A DNA stretch of 64,000 nucleotides, from NCBI RefSeq assembly GCF_003854965.1, contig NZ_RQPI01000006.1:186001-250000 (forward strand), read 5' to 3'. Source of the stretch: Paenibacillus rhizophilus. Its GTDB lineage: Bacteria; Bacillota; Bacilli; Paenibacillales; Paenibacillaceae. Numbering within the stretch: the first letter of the stretch is position 1; each line of letters opens with the position of its first letter. The notes under the pieces are model-generated. The model saw nothing but the letters and a program-made list of their open reading frames with translations. It made no database searches and was not told the DNA's origin. A program made the translations under genes and the position numbers. This document shows positions 42,631-51,646 of the stretch, piece after piece.

Positions 42631-42676
42631 AAAGGGCCCCGCTGTCTCCTTCAAGAGACTGGCGGGGCCCTTATTT
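42631..42676 (+). terminator. Terminator of the nitroreductase gene
   Basis: Stem AAAGGGCCCCGC / GCGGGGCCCTT and TATTTT tail. Confidence 0.9.
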
Positions 42677-42707
42677 TAAATTTCAATCAAACTCTAGAAG
42701 CAATAAA

Positions 42708-42740
42708 AAACACAGCTCCCATTCGAGAACTGTGTCTTGA
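42708..42740 (-). terminator. Terminator of the cold-shock gene
   Basis: Minus-strand stem ACACAGTTCTC / GGGAGCTGTGT around a short loop, followed by TTTTTT. Confidence 0.8.
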
Positions 42741-42825
42741 GTTATACATTGTTGGATAGCGCCTTAATAAAAGCTTACCATATCAAGTATATTCAGAGCG
42801 AAGGGTTGATCCCTTCCGCTTTGTA

Positions 42826-43023
42826 TTACAGTTTAGTTACGTTAGCGGCTTGGGCTCCACGGTTGCCTTCAGTGATTTCGAATTCAACAGCTTGACCTTC
42901 TTCCAAAGTCTTGAAGCCATCTCCTTGGATTGCGGAAAAATGAACGAATACGTCCTCGCCGCCCTCAACTTGGATGAAACCGTAGCCTTTTTCTGCGTTA
43001 AACCATTTTACTGTACCTTTCAA
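42826..43023 (-). CDS. csp: Cold-shock protein (CSD RNA chaperone)
   Basis: 65-residue OB-fold nucleic-acid chaperone. RNP1 is KGYGFIQV and RNP2 VFVHFSAI, with the conserved aromatic [11 protein letters not shown] surface. The start codon is TTG (43023-43021), 8 nt after AGGAGG; no ATG fits. The gene is preceded by a perfect palindrome near its transcription start. Confidence 0.94.
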   Translation of the reverse strand: MKGTVKWFNAEKGYGFIQVEGGEDVFVHFSAIQGDGFKTLEEGQAVEFEITEGNRGAQAANVTKL

Positions 43024-43045
43024 GTGAACAACCTCCTAAAAATAC

Positions 43046-43059
43046 CGCCATATATGGCG
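43046..43059 (-). promoter_or_regulatory. 14-bp palindrome at the 5' end of the csp mRNA
   Basis: CGCCATATATGGCG is perfectly self-complementary. It lies just downstream of a minus-strand -10 TATAAT (about 43071-43076), so it probably forms the 5'-terminal hairpin of a short (about 35-40 nt) leader. The function is inferred only. Confidence 0.5.
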
Positions 43060-43190
43060 AATATCTACATTATACTTTAATCTTCCGGGCAACGCAATCC
43101 ATCTTTTACTTAAGCGTGAATTATTTGCTTTTCCCTTCTCCGGTGCGTTATCATTTACCCAAAACCAAATATCGCCAGGGTGGGACTACT

Positions 43191-43424
43191 ATGATCAAAA
43201 AACACGAAATATACAAAACGGACAAATGGAATATGATGACTGTTGAAGTCCAGGGCCGCTATATCGTTCTCCGGGAAATATCGGACCAATGGGGCGAAGA
43301 AACGCACACTTTCATGAGCCGTCCTGCCATGATGCAGTGGGTGAATAACCGGTTCAACAAGGAATCCTATAAAGATAATCAGGAAGAGTATAATCGCATC
43401 ATTGAAGCGTTCAAGCAGGTGTAG
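43191..43424 (+). CDS. Conserved-looking hypothetical protein (77 aa)
   Basis: 77 residues, charged and soluble, MIKKHEIYKTDKWNMMTVEV... with a Trp-rich middle (WGEETHTFMSRPAMMQW). Function unknown and family not recognised. ATG 43191 has AGGGTGGGA upstream. The next small membrane-protein gene begins 3 nt after its stop. Confidence 0.7.
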   Translation: MIKKHEIYKTDKWNMMTVEVQGRYIVLREISDQWGEETHTFMSRPAMMQWVNNRFNKESYKDNQEEYNRIIEAFKQV

Positions 43425-43427
43425 TGG

Positions 43428-43598
43428 GTGAACAACGAGAGTCTTGCGATTTATGTCGTCGCCGTCCTGTGCCTGGGAGCCGTGCTGATTATGGGCAAAG
43501 ACCGCCTTGCCCCCAAAATGAGAAGGAGCATGGCGCTTATCACGGTTATTATGATTGCGCTGGCGTTTGTTTTCGTCATCATTGACTTGCTGACCTGA
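43428..43598 (+). CDS. Two-span small membrane protein (56 aa)
   Basis: GTG start 43428 with AGGTG 6 nt upstream. Two membrane helices (LAIYVVAVLCLGAVLIM and MALITVIMIALAFVFVII) flank a basic loop (KDRLAPKMRRS). Unknown function. Immediate linkage to the 77-residue gene suggests a two-gene unit. Confidence 0.65.
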   Translation: MNNESLAIYVVAVLCLGAVLIMGKDRLAPKMRRSMALITVIMIALAFVFVIIDLLT

Positions 43599-43827
43599 CG
43601 CTTTAGCGAGTTCACGGTTGGCAAACAGCGCAGAAATAGAATCATAAATATGGATTGCCGGGGAATACTAGGCGGACCTTTAGTTTAAGGAGGCCGCAGC
43701 CATGCCATTCGCCGCCCGATCTCTTTCACTGCTGCTCGCGCTCGGCCTACTGCAGGGGGTCTTGTCCTCCGCCGCGGCCGGACGGCAGCCCGCGCAATCA
43801 TCATCCCATCTATTAAGGAGGATTCCC

Positions 43828-45618
43828 ATGGAACAATTATTGAAGAGAAACGAAGTGCCTGCCGAGAACCGCTGGAAGCTTGAAGATATGTTCGCTTCAC
43901 AGCAGGAATGGGACAAAACTTATGATCAAACGAAGCAGTTGATTGAGGAAGCCTCCAAATTCCAGGGCAAACTCAGCACCGCTTCCGCGCTGAAAGAATG
44001 TTTTGAACTGGACGACGAATTGTCGCTCAAGACCGAGCGTCTGTATGTATACGCCCATATGCGCCAGGATGAAGATACCGCCAATCCGGTCTACCAGGCG
44101 CTGTCCCAGAAAGCGAAGAAGCTCAGTGTGGATGCTGGGGAAGCCCTCTCCTATGTGACGCCGGAAATCCTGGCGCTGCCCGTGGAGAAGCTTGACGAGT
44201 TCATCGCCGATCCGGCGCTGTCGGAGTACACATTCACTCTGACCGAAATGAAGCGCCAGAAGGCCCATGTCCTGTCCAAAGCGGAAGAAGCGCTGCTCGC
44301 GCAGGTCGGCACGCTGTCCCAGGCGCCGCAAAATATTTTCGGCATGCTGAACAACGCCGATCTTAAATTCCCGAAAATCAAGGACGAATCCGGCAAGGAA
44401 GTCGAACTGACCCACGGCAGCTACATAAAGTTCCTTGAGAGCCCGAACCGGGAAGTCCGCAAGAACGCCTTTACGGCAGTATACGAAACGTATGCCAAGC
44501 AAAAGAACACGATCGCCGCAACACTGAGCGCCAACGTGAACAAGAACGTCTTTTATGCGCGGGTGCGCAAGTATCCTTCCGTGCTGGAAATGTCGCTGTT
44601 CGGCGACAATATTTCCAAAGAGGTCTACACGAATCTCATCGATACGATCCACGAGAGTCTGCCGCTGATGCACCGTTATATGAAGCTGCGCCAGAAGCTG
44701 CTCGGCGTGGATGAACTCCATATGTACGACCTGTTCGCGCCGCTCGTGGACGAATACAAGTTGGATATTCCTTTTGCCGAAGCCAAAAAAATCACTAAGG
44801 AAGGCCTCAAGCCGCTTGGCGAGGATTATTTGAAGGCGCTCCAGGAAGGCTACGACAACGGCTGGATCGACGTATACGAGAACGAGAACAAGCGCACAGG
44901 AGCTTACAGCTGGGGAGCCTACGGCACGCACCCGTATGTGCTGCTGAACCATAACGACAATCTGAACAGCATGTTCACGCTGGCGCATGAAATGGGGCAC
45001 GCCCTTCACTCGTATTATTCGGATAATACGCTGAAATACCGTGACGCCCAATATACGATCTTCCTTGCAGAGGTGGCTTCCACAACGAACGAAGCGCTGC
45101 TGATGCATTATTTGCTGGAAAAATCGACGGACAAGAAGGAAAAAATGTATCTGCTCACCTATTACGCGGATCAATTCCGCACAACGGTGTTCCGGCAGAC
45201 GATGTTCGCCGAGTTCGAAAAAATCGTTCACGAACGCGCCGAGCAGGGCGAATCGCTCACTCCGCAGGATTTGTCCGCCATCTACTATGATCTGAACCTC
45301 AAATATTATGGCAAGGACATGGTCGTAGACAAGGACATCGATATGGAATGGGCGCGGATTCCGCATTTCTATAACAGCTTCTATGTCTATAAATATGCGA
45401 CGGGCTTCTCGGCGGCCACCAGCTTCTCCAAACAGATTCTGGAGGAAGGCAAACCGGCGGTTGATCGATATCTCGGTTTCTTGAAGAGCGGCGGCAGTGA
45501 CTATTCGATCAATATTCTGAAAAAAGCGGGCGTTGACATGTCTTCGCCGCAGCCAATCCGCGAAGCTATGAGCGTCTTCGAGAATGTGATCGAACAGATG
45601 GAACAGTTAACTAAGTAA
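43828..45618 (+). CDS. pepF: Oligoendopeptidase F (M3 metallopeptidase)
   Basis: 596-residue zinc peptidase that cleaves medium-length peptides. The active site is LAHEMGHALHSYYSDN (HExxH) with the M3B C-terminal helical core. ATG 43828 is preceded by AAGGAGG at ideal spacing and matches the usual cytoplasmic start (MEQLLKRNEVPAENRWKL). However, the same frame is open to ATG 43702, which has its own AAGGAGG and would add 42 residues with a signal-peptide-like segment. Confidence 0.93.
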   Translation: MEQLLKRNEVPAENRWKLEDMFASQQEWDKTYDQTKQLIEEASKFQGKLSTASALKECFELDDELSLKTERLYVYAHMRQDEDTANPVYQALSQKAKKLSVDAGEALSYVTPEILALPVEKLDEFIADPALSEYTFTLTEMKRQKAHVLSKAEEALLAQVGTLSQAPQNIFGMLNNADLKFPKIKDESGKEVELTHGSYIKFLESPNREVRKNAFTAVYETYAKQKNTIAATLSANVNKNVFYARVRKYPSVLEMSLFGDNISKEVYTNLIDTIHESLPLMHRYMKLRQKLLGVDELHMYDLFAPLVDEYKLDIPFAEAKKITKEGLKPLGEDYLKALQEGYDNGWIDVYENENKRTGAYSWGAYGTHPYVLLNHNDNLNSMFTLAHEMGHALHSYYSDNTLKYRDAQYTIFLAEVASTTNEALLMHYLLEKSTDKKEKMYLLTYYADQFRTTVFRQTMFAEFEKIVHERAEQGESLTPQDLSAIYYDLNLKYYGKDMVVDKDIDMEWARIPHFYNSFYVYKYATGFSAATSFSKQILEEGKPAVDRYLGFLKSGGSDYSINILKKAGVDMSSPQPIREAMSVFENVIEQMEQLTK

Positions 45619-45658
45619 AACGTGTGCCTCAAAGCGTTTTCGGTTGCAAGTCCATGTC

Positions 45659-45692
45659 GTCCCTTGCCCCTTTTTGGGGTAAGGGATTTTAT
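45659..45692 (+). terminator. Terminator of pepF
   Basis: TCCCTTGCCCC / GGGGTAAGGGA stem with T-rich tail. Confidence 0.82.
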
Positions 45693-45750
45693 AATGTAAA
45701 GCGGCCCCTAGAATCGGCGGTTCGCAAATTGCCCGAGGAGGAAGTTTATT

Positions 45751-46083
45751 ATGAGAATGCAATGGTCTATAATTTTCGGCCTGATTTTTGCGCTGCTGAT
45801 TGCCCTTTTTGCCGTCATTAACGTAGATCCGGTGCAGGTGAACTTCGGTTTCAGCATTGTATCGCTCCCCTTGATCCTGGTCATACTCAGCTGCGCGCTG
45901 ATCGGCGGGGTAATTGTGGGCTCGTATGGTATTTTCCGCCAGTACAAGCAGCAGAGGAAGATCAAATCATTGACTGCCGAGCTGGCTCAGGCGCAGGAAA
46001 GAATTGCCGGCCTTGAGGCGGCAAACACAGCGGTTACGGTACCCGACAGCCCCCTTTCCGAAGGAACGACCACGTTTAATTGA
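45751..46083 (+). CDS. LapA-domain (DUF1049) membrane protein
   Basis: 110 residues. Two membrane helices (IIFGLIFALLIALFAVINV and LILVILSCALIGGVIVG) separated by DPVQVNFGF, then a coiled coil (LTAELAQAQERIAGLE). The family (DUF1049/LapA, B. subtilis YrvD) is involved in lipopolysaccharide assembly in Gram-negatives; its Firmicute role is unknown. GAGGAGGAAG precedes the ATG. M42 peptidase follows 21 nt later. Confidence 0.85.
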   Translation: MRMQWSIIFGLIFALLIALFAVINVDPVQVNFGFSIVSLPLILVILSCALIGGVIVGSYGIFRQYKQQRKIKSLTAELAQAQERIAGLEAANTAVTVPDSPLSEGTTTFN

Positions 46084-46104
46084 TAATAGACAGGAGGACC
46101 ACCT

Positions 46105-47157
46105 TTGCCAATCCTTACGATTCAGCCCAATGAAGATTACATCCTGAACACTCTTAAAAAACTGCTGGAAACGCCGAGCCCAAGCGGCTTCACCCATGCC
46201 GTTCTGAAGCTCGTCGCCGAGGAGGCTGCAGCGCTTAACGTAAACATGTCCTGGAACGAAAAAGGCGGACTTATCCTGAGTGTTGACGGTCTTGATCCTT
46301 CCCGCACCGTCGGACTGAGCGCCCATGTCGATACACTCGGAGCGATGGTCCGTTCCATCCGTCCGGACGGCACTCTGCGCCTGACCACCGTCGGAGGTTT
46401 CACGATGTACAGCATCGAAAATGAATACTGCGTTATTCACACGCGCAGCGGAAAGACCTATACCGGAACGATTCTGTCGACGCGCCCATCCGCCCACGCC
46501 TATCCTGCCGATGCCCGTGATATTAAGCGCGTGGAAGAAAATATGGAGGTCCGCATCGACGAAGTGGTTTCAGGCAAGGACGATGTGCTAAAGCTGGGAA
46601 TCGCCGTGGGCGATTTCATCTCGTTTGACGCCCGGCCCGTGTTCACGCCAAGCGGTTATATCAAGTCGCGCCATCTGGACGATAAAGCGAGCGTCGCCGC
46701 CCTGCTCGGCCTGCTGGAAAGCATCAAGCGCGAAGGCTGGAAGCCGCTCTACAACCTGTCTCTGCTGATCTCCAATTATGAAGAGGTAGGCCACGGCGCG
46801 TCCTGGATTCCCGGCGAAATCAGCGAGCTGATCGCCGTCGATATGGGCGTCCTGGGCGACGATTTGAGCTGCAAGGAGACCGATGTATCCATCTGCGCCA
46901 AGGATTCCACCGGCCCGTACGATTATACGATGACCGGACGGCTGATCGAGCTGGCTCAGGGCCTTGGCATCCCTCATGCGGTCGATATTTATCCGCATTA
47001 CGGTTCCGACGCCTCAGCGGCGCTTCATGGCGGCGCCAATATCCGGGCCGCGCTGATTGGCCCCGGTGTTCATGCATCCCACTCCATGGAGCGTACGCAC
47101 AAGCAGGCCGTATTCAATACGGCCAAGCTGCTTGCGGCTTATGTGGGAGCGAATTGA
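46105..47157 (+). CDS. M42-family aminopeptidase/endoglucanase-like metallopeptidase
   Basis: 350 residues. Metal-site motifs: GLSAHVDTLGAMVRSI, SRHLDDKASVAALLG, and NYEEVGHGASW; GVHASHSMERTH near the C-terminus. M42 enzymes are dinuclear zinc aminopeptidases forming tetrahedral dodecamers. Start is TTG 46105, 8 nt after CAGGAGG. Likely cotranscribed with the lapA-type gene. Confidence 0.93.
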   Translation: MPILTIQPNEDYILNTLKKLLETPSPSGFTHAVLKLVAEEAAALNVNMSWNEKGGLILSVDGLDPSRTVGLSAHVDTLGAMVRSIRPDGTLRLTTVGGFTMYSIENEYCVIHTRSGKTYTGTILSTRPSAHAYPADARDIKRVEENMEVRIDEVVSGKDDVLKLGIAVGDFISFDARPVFTPSGYIKSRHLDDKASVAALLGLLESIKREGWKPLYNLSLLISNYEEVGHGASWIPGEISELIAVDMGVLGDDLSCKETDVSICAKDSTGPYDYTMTGRLIELAQGLGIPHAVDIYPHYGSDASAALHGGANIRAALIGPGVHASHSMERTHKQAVFNTAKLLAAYVGAN

Positions 47158-47212
47158 AAGAAATCTGTACTATCTGCTGATGGCTGCGGTATAAAGGCAC
47201 TTGATTGAACTC

Positions 47213-47247
47213 CAAAGCCGGCGTCCGGTTTCCCGGCGCCGGCTTTT
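47213..47247 (+). terminator. Terminator of the M42 peptidase gene
   Basis: AAAGCCGGCG / CGCCGGCTTTTT stem-loop. Confidence 0.88.
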
Positions 47248-47281
47248 TGTGCGGTTATTTCCTGTCATTGACTCCACTCAC

Positions 47282-48295
47282 TCAACGCGCCATTGCCTTC
47301 ATCTGTTCTCTTGTCGGAGGCACCATGAAATCCGGTCCGATCGGTTCAGCAATCGTCTGCCGGAGTATTTGGTCGATTTCTTGCATATCTTCATCCGTCA
47401 AATGCCAGCCGTCGATTTTTCCCGGCGTCTCGAGTTGCTCCGGATGCCGAGCCCCCCGAAGAGCGATTCCCACGCCCGGCTGATCGAGCACCCATCGAAC
47501 GGCCAGCTCGATCATCGATCTGCTGTATTTTTCCCGGGCCAGCCGGGTCAGTTGGTCGACCGCCGCCAAATACTGGCCGAATCTGGGCTCCTGGAATTTC
47601 GGGTCCATCCCGCCGCGCATATCGTCACCCTTAAACTTCCGGTCCCGCGTCATTGACCCGGAGAGCAAACCGCGGCACAGGCTGCTGTACAGAAAAGTCG
47701 TCACCTTTTCCTGCCGGCACCATGGCAGCACTTCTTCCTGCGCTCCTCGTTCAAACAAACTCAGCGGCGGTTCGGCCGCATGCAGCGGGGCCGCGGAGCG
47801 AAAAGCTTCCATCTGCTCAACCGTAAAATTGCTGACACCGATCGCGCGGATTTTGCCGTCATCATATAGTTTTTTCATGGCTTACGCCGTTTCTTCAATA
47901 TCTACCAGAGGGTCGGGCCAATGTACCAGGTATACATCGATATAGTCTGTCCGAAGACGTCCCAGCGTCTCCTCCACTTCCTCGATAATACGCTCCTTGC
48001 GTCCATCCCTGTATATCGTTTTGCCTTTCCAGCGCAGGCCCGGCTTGGCGGAAATAATCAGACTGTCCCGATTTCCGCTTTGGGCAAGAGCTTCGCCAAT
48101 CAGTTCTTCGGAGTGACCAAGGCCGTAATCGGCAGCGGTATCGATCACATTGATGCCTTTGTCAACCGCTGTATGGATGGTACGGATCGCTTCCTTATCG
48201 TCGCTGCCGCCCCACATTACGCCTCCGATCGGCCATGTGCCGAGTCCAATTCGCGAGGCTTTCATACCGATTCCCGGGATTTGAGTATATTCCAT
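47282..48295 (-). pseudogene. Aldo/keto reductase interrupted by a nonsense codon
   Basis: One continuous reading frame of 338 codons (including the terminator codon) is broken by TAA at 47884-47882, after about 137 residues. The first part contains the AKR sites GLGTWPIGG, NVIDTAADYGLGHSEE (catalytic Tyr) and YLVHWPDP; the second restarts AMKKLYDDGKIRAIGVSNF, the next AKR block. Expected codon there is usually Glu, so GAA to TAA is the simplest change. ATG 48295 follows TGGAGAG. Either a recent pseudogene, a sequencing error or read-through. Confidence 0.88.
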
Positions 48296-48395
48296 GTCTC
48301 TCCACTCCATTCTTGTTGTAAAATCAAATCCTTTTATGTGAGTACCCGCTCTGAGTAAATTTAAACGCGAAAAGATAGCGATAGGAGTCAGGAAT

Positions 48396-48432
48396 AAAAA
48401 AACCTGCATACCCCCGTAGGGATGTGCAGGCT
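48396..48432 (-). terminator. Terminator of patB
   Basis: Minus-strand stem AGCCTGCACA / TATGCAGGTT with inner CCCTA/CGGGG pairing, followed by TTTTTATT. Confidence 0.82.
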
Positions 48433-48457
48433 TATTACTTTTTAAACGGATCTCAAA

Positions 48458-49648
48458 TTATTTGACGGGATAAGCTGCCGCCGCAGCGCAGAAACGCTCC
48501 AGGGCCGTCTCCAAAATGGATCTCGGGCAGGCCACATTAATCCGCAGATAACCTTCCCCTTCGCTTCCGTACACCGACCCTTCATTGAAGGCAACGCCGG
48601 CCTCTTGGTACATCAGTTTTTTGAGTCCTGCTCCGTTAAGGCCCAGCGCCCGGCAGTCGATCCACAGCAGGTAGGTAGCCTCGGGCTTCATGACTTTGAC
48701 TTGTGGCAGGTGCTCTGCGAGATAAGAGGTAGCGTAGTCGATGTTGCCGTTGATGTAGGAGATCAGCTCATCGACCCACTCGGCGCCTTCGTTATAGGCC
48801 GCTTCAACGGCATCCTGGGCGAAAAAGCTGGCCATATGCAGACTAAGCGTTTTGATCCGCGTCTCAAATTTCCGCTTGATTTCCGGGCTCGACGCCACGA
48901 TAAAAGAGGAATGAATGCCGGGCAAATTGAAGGTTTTCGTTGGAGCCAGCGCCATCAGCGTAATGTCCGACAGTTCCTTGGACAGCGAAGCGAATGGAAT
49001 ATGCTTGTACCCGGGCAGCGCCAGATCGCAGTGGATTTCATCGGAAACAACCGTGACCCTGTACTGCAGACATAACTCCCCGAGCCGCAGCAGCTCCTCG
49101 CGCTCCCATACCCGTCCTCCGGGATTATGCGGACTGCACAGCAGCAGCAGCTTGGCGCCGCCCTTCATCAGCCCTTCCAGCTGCTCATAGTCCATCTCAT
49201 AGCGTCCGTTCCGCAGCACGAGCGGATTGTCTGCAACTTTGCGGCCGTTCATTTTGATGACATCATAGAATGGATAATATACCGGCGATTGCAAAATAAC
49301 CTCGGCTCCCGGATCGCTGAACAGCTCGACCGCCAGGCTGAGTGTAGTCACGATGCCGGGCGATTGAGCGATCCAATCCTTTGATATCTCCCAGTCATGT
49401 CGGCGGCGGAACCATCCGACAATCGACTCTATGTACGAGCCGCTGGGGACGCAATATCCGTAAATGCCGTGCTCGGCGCGGCGAACCAGCGTTTCTTTTA
49501 CGGCCGGAGGACTCTCGAAGTCCATATCCGCCACCCACAGCGGTAAAATATCCTTGTTACCGAACAGTTTCTCCGCCTGATCCCATTTGTAGGAATGCGT
49601 ATTGCTACGGTCCAGGACACGGTCAAAATCATACTTCAAAGCAGTCAC
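48458..49648 (-). CDS. patB: PatB/MalY-type PLP-dependent cystathionine beta-lyase
   Basis: 396 residues, class I/II aminotransferase fold. The PLP-binding lysine lies in MALAPTKTFNLPGIHSS; SDEIHCDLAL supplies the conserved Asp and PHNPGGRVW the cofactor site. PatB-type enzymes cleave cystathionine or cysteine conjugates to thiol, pyruvate and ammonia; a plain aminotransferase role is possible. GTG start at 49648, weak site. ABC-F gene lies 18 nt upstream on the same strand. Confidence 0.9.
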   Translation of the reverse strand: MTALKYDFDRVLDRSNTHSYKWDQAEKLFGNKDILPLWVADMDFESPPAVKETLVRRAEHGIYGYCVPSGSYIESIVGWFRRRHDWEISKDWIAQSPGIVTTLSLAVELFSDPGAEVILQSPVYYPFYDVIKMNGRKVADNPLVLRNGRYEMDYEQLEGLMKGGAKLLLLCSPHNPGGRVWEREELLRLGELCLQYRVTVVSDEIHCDLALPGYKHIPFASLSKELSDITLMALAPTKTFNLPGIHSSFIVASSPEIKRKFETRIKTLSLHMASFFAQDAVEAAYNEGAEWVDELISYINGNIDYATSYLAEHLPQVKVMKPEATYLLWIDCRALGLNGAGLKKLMYQEAGVAFNEGSVYGSEGEGYLRINVACPRSILETALERFCAAAAAYPVK

Positions 49649-49666
49649 CCCATCTTTAGATTTCGG

Positions 49667-51607
49667 TTACGATTTGTTCGCGATTTTCTCCGCCAGTTCG
49701 TTCAAGTACGTCCAGCGCTCCATCAGCCGTTCCAGCTCCGCCTCGGCCGCGCGCTGCTCTTCCACCAATTCCTGCAGCTTCGCGGAATCGGCAAAAGCCG
49801 CTTCCATCTGCGCCGCAATGGAGCTTAAACGCTGTTCGGCCTTCTCGACGAGACCGTCGATCTCTTCATACTCCCGCTGTTCCTTGAAAGAAAACTTCAG
49901 CTTTTCACGGGCCGGCGCCTGAGCGCTGTTCCCTTGGGAAGATTGACCGCCTTCGCTCCGTTTGGGCCCCGCATCCTCTTTCCCGACGGCTGCTGAACCG
50001 CGGGCGGGCGCGTTCTTGGCCAGCCACTCTTCATACTCGCTGTAATCGCCGACATGAACACGGATCCCCCCGTCCTCAAACGCGATGATCTTGTCCACCG
50101 TCCGGTCCAGGAAGAACCGGTCATGCGAGACAGTCAGGACGACTCCCGGAAATTCATCCAGATAGTCCTCCAAGATAGCAAGCGTGCCGATGTCCAGATC
50201 ATTGGTCGGCTCGTCCAGCAGCAGCACATTGGGAGCGCTCATCAGTACGCGAAGAAGATACAGTCTTCTCTTCTCTCCGCCGGACAGCTTCGAGATCGGT
50301 GTCCACTGCATTGCGGGCGGAAAGAGGAACCTCTCCAGCATCTGGGCCGCAGTAATGGCGGAGCCGTCCGCCGTACGCACGACCTCCGCCTCTTCCTTGA
50401 TGTATTCGATCACCCGCAGCGAATCGTCCATGTCTTGATGCTCCTGGGTAAAATACCCCAGCTTCACGGTCGGACCCAGCACAACCTCGCCGCTGTCCGG
50501 CTGAAGCTTGCCTGCTATCAGGTTCAGCAGCGTCGATTTGCCGCTGCCGTTCGGGCCGACGATGCCTACGCGGTCCTGTGGAACGGCGATATAGCTCAAA
50601 TTCTCGATGAGTGTCCGCCCGCTCCGGGACATCGTCATATCCTCAATTTCGAGTATTTTCCGCCCCAATCTGGTCGAGGCGGCGGAAATCTCCAGCTGGC
50701 TGCCGGAGGATACGCCCTGCTGATCCTTCAGCTTCTCGAAGCGGTCGATTCTCGCCTTCTGCTTCGTGGACCGCGCCTTGGCGCCGCGTCTGATCCAGGC
50801 CAGCTCGCTGCGCAGCAGATTCTGCCGTTTCTGTTCGGAAGCGGCTTCCCGCTCTTCGCGTTCGGCTTTCAGTTCCAGGAAGCGGGAATAGTTCGCTTCA
50901 TAGCGGAACAGCCGTCCCTGATCCAGCTCCAGCATAACACCCGCCACCCGCTCCAGAAAGTAGCGGTCATGGGTAACCATCAGCAGCGCGCCGCGCCGCT
51001 TCTGCAAATACTGCTCCAGCCAGGCGACCGAGGATGTGTCGATATGGTTGGTGGGCTCGTCCAGAATGAGCAGCTCCGACGGGGTAATCAGGGCCGCCGC
51101 CAGCGCGACCCGCTTGCGCTGTCCGCCGGAGAGCGACTCCATGCGCGCGTCAAACTGCTGGATGCCAAGCTTGGACAGCACGCTTTTCGCTTCGCTCTCC
51201 AGATGCCAAACTCCCGCGGCGTCGATATCTTGACCTAGGCGGATCAGCTCTTGCTCCAATTCGTCATTGCCCGGCTCGGCTTCCAACCGGGCCGTCGTCT
51301 CCATGTACCGCCGCATGACGGCCAGCTCCGGATTGTCCCCGGCGAATACCTGCTGAAGCACGGTATATTCCGGGTTATAAGGCGGGTTCTGCGACAGAAA
51401 TTGTACGCGCACATCATTGCCGATGGCGATTTGCCCCTCGTCGGGACTTTCAAGTCCGGCGATAATCCGCAGAAGCGTCGATTTGCCGGTCCCGTTCACG
51501 CCAATGACGCCGATCTTGTCACGGTCTTCCATTCCAAAGGATGCGTCCTGGAACAGCACTTTTTCTCCGTAGCTTTTGACAAGGTGCTCCACGGTCATAA
51601 TATTCAT
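49667..51607 (-). CDS. yfmR: ABC-F ATPase, YfmR/Uup type
   Basis: 646 residues, two ABC cassettes without membrane domain: Walker A GVNGTGKST and GPNGSGKST, signatures LSGGQRKRV and LSGGEKRRL, Walker B LLILDEPTNHID and LLLDEPTNDLD. A linker with basic RRGAKARSTKQKAR and a C-terminal coiled coil mark the Uup/YfmR subfamily, which helps ribosomes pass difficult sequences (YfmR with EF-P). It is not an antibiotic-resistance ABC-F by architecture. ATG at 51607. Confidence 0.93.
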   Translation of the reverse strand: MNIMTVEHLVKSYGEKVLFQDASFGMEDRDKIGVIGVNGTGKSTLLRIIAGLESPDEGQIAIGNDVRVQFLSQNPPYNPEYTVLQQVFAGDNPELAVMRRYMETTARLEAEPGNDELEQELIRLGQDIDAAGVWHLESEAKSVLSKLGIQQFDARMESLSGGQRKRVALAAALITPSELLILDEPTNHIDTSSVAWLEQYLQKRRGALLMVTHDRYFLERVAGVMLELDQGRLFRYEANYSRFLELKAEREEREAASEQKRQNLLRSELAWIRRGAKARSTKQKARIDRFEKLKDQQGVSSGSQLEISAASTRLGRKILEIEDMTMSRSGRTLIENLSYIAVPQDRVGIVGPNGSGKSTLLNLIAGKLQPDSGEVVLGPTVKLGYFTQEHQDMDDSLRVIEYIKEEAEVVRTADGSAITAAQMLERFLFPPAMQWTPISKLSGGEKRRLYLLRVLMSAPNVLLLDEPTNDLDIGTLAILEDYLDEFPGVVLTVSHDRFFLDRTVDKIIAFEDGGIRVHVGDYSEYEEWLAKNAPARGSAAVGKEDAGPKRSEGGQSSQGNSAQAPAREKLKFSFKEQREYEEIDGLVEKAEQRLSSIAAQMEAAFADSAKLQELVEEQRAAEAELERLMERWTYLNELAEKIANKS

Positions 51608-51646
51608 GGTTGTTGTTCGCCTTCCCTATATATTTGAAACTGATAA

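Noticed and set aside
43897..45366. 489-codon antisense ORF inside pepF (also long antisense frames in amt, cshA, hemY)
   Set aside because: They are shadows of strongly biased coding on the other strand and show no motifs or ribosome sites.
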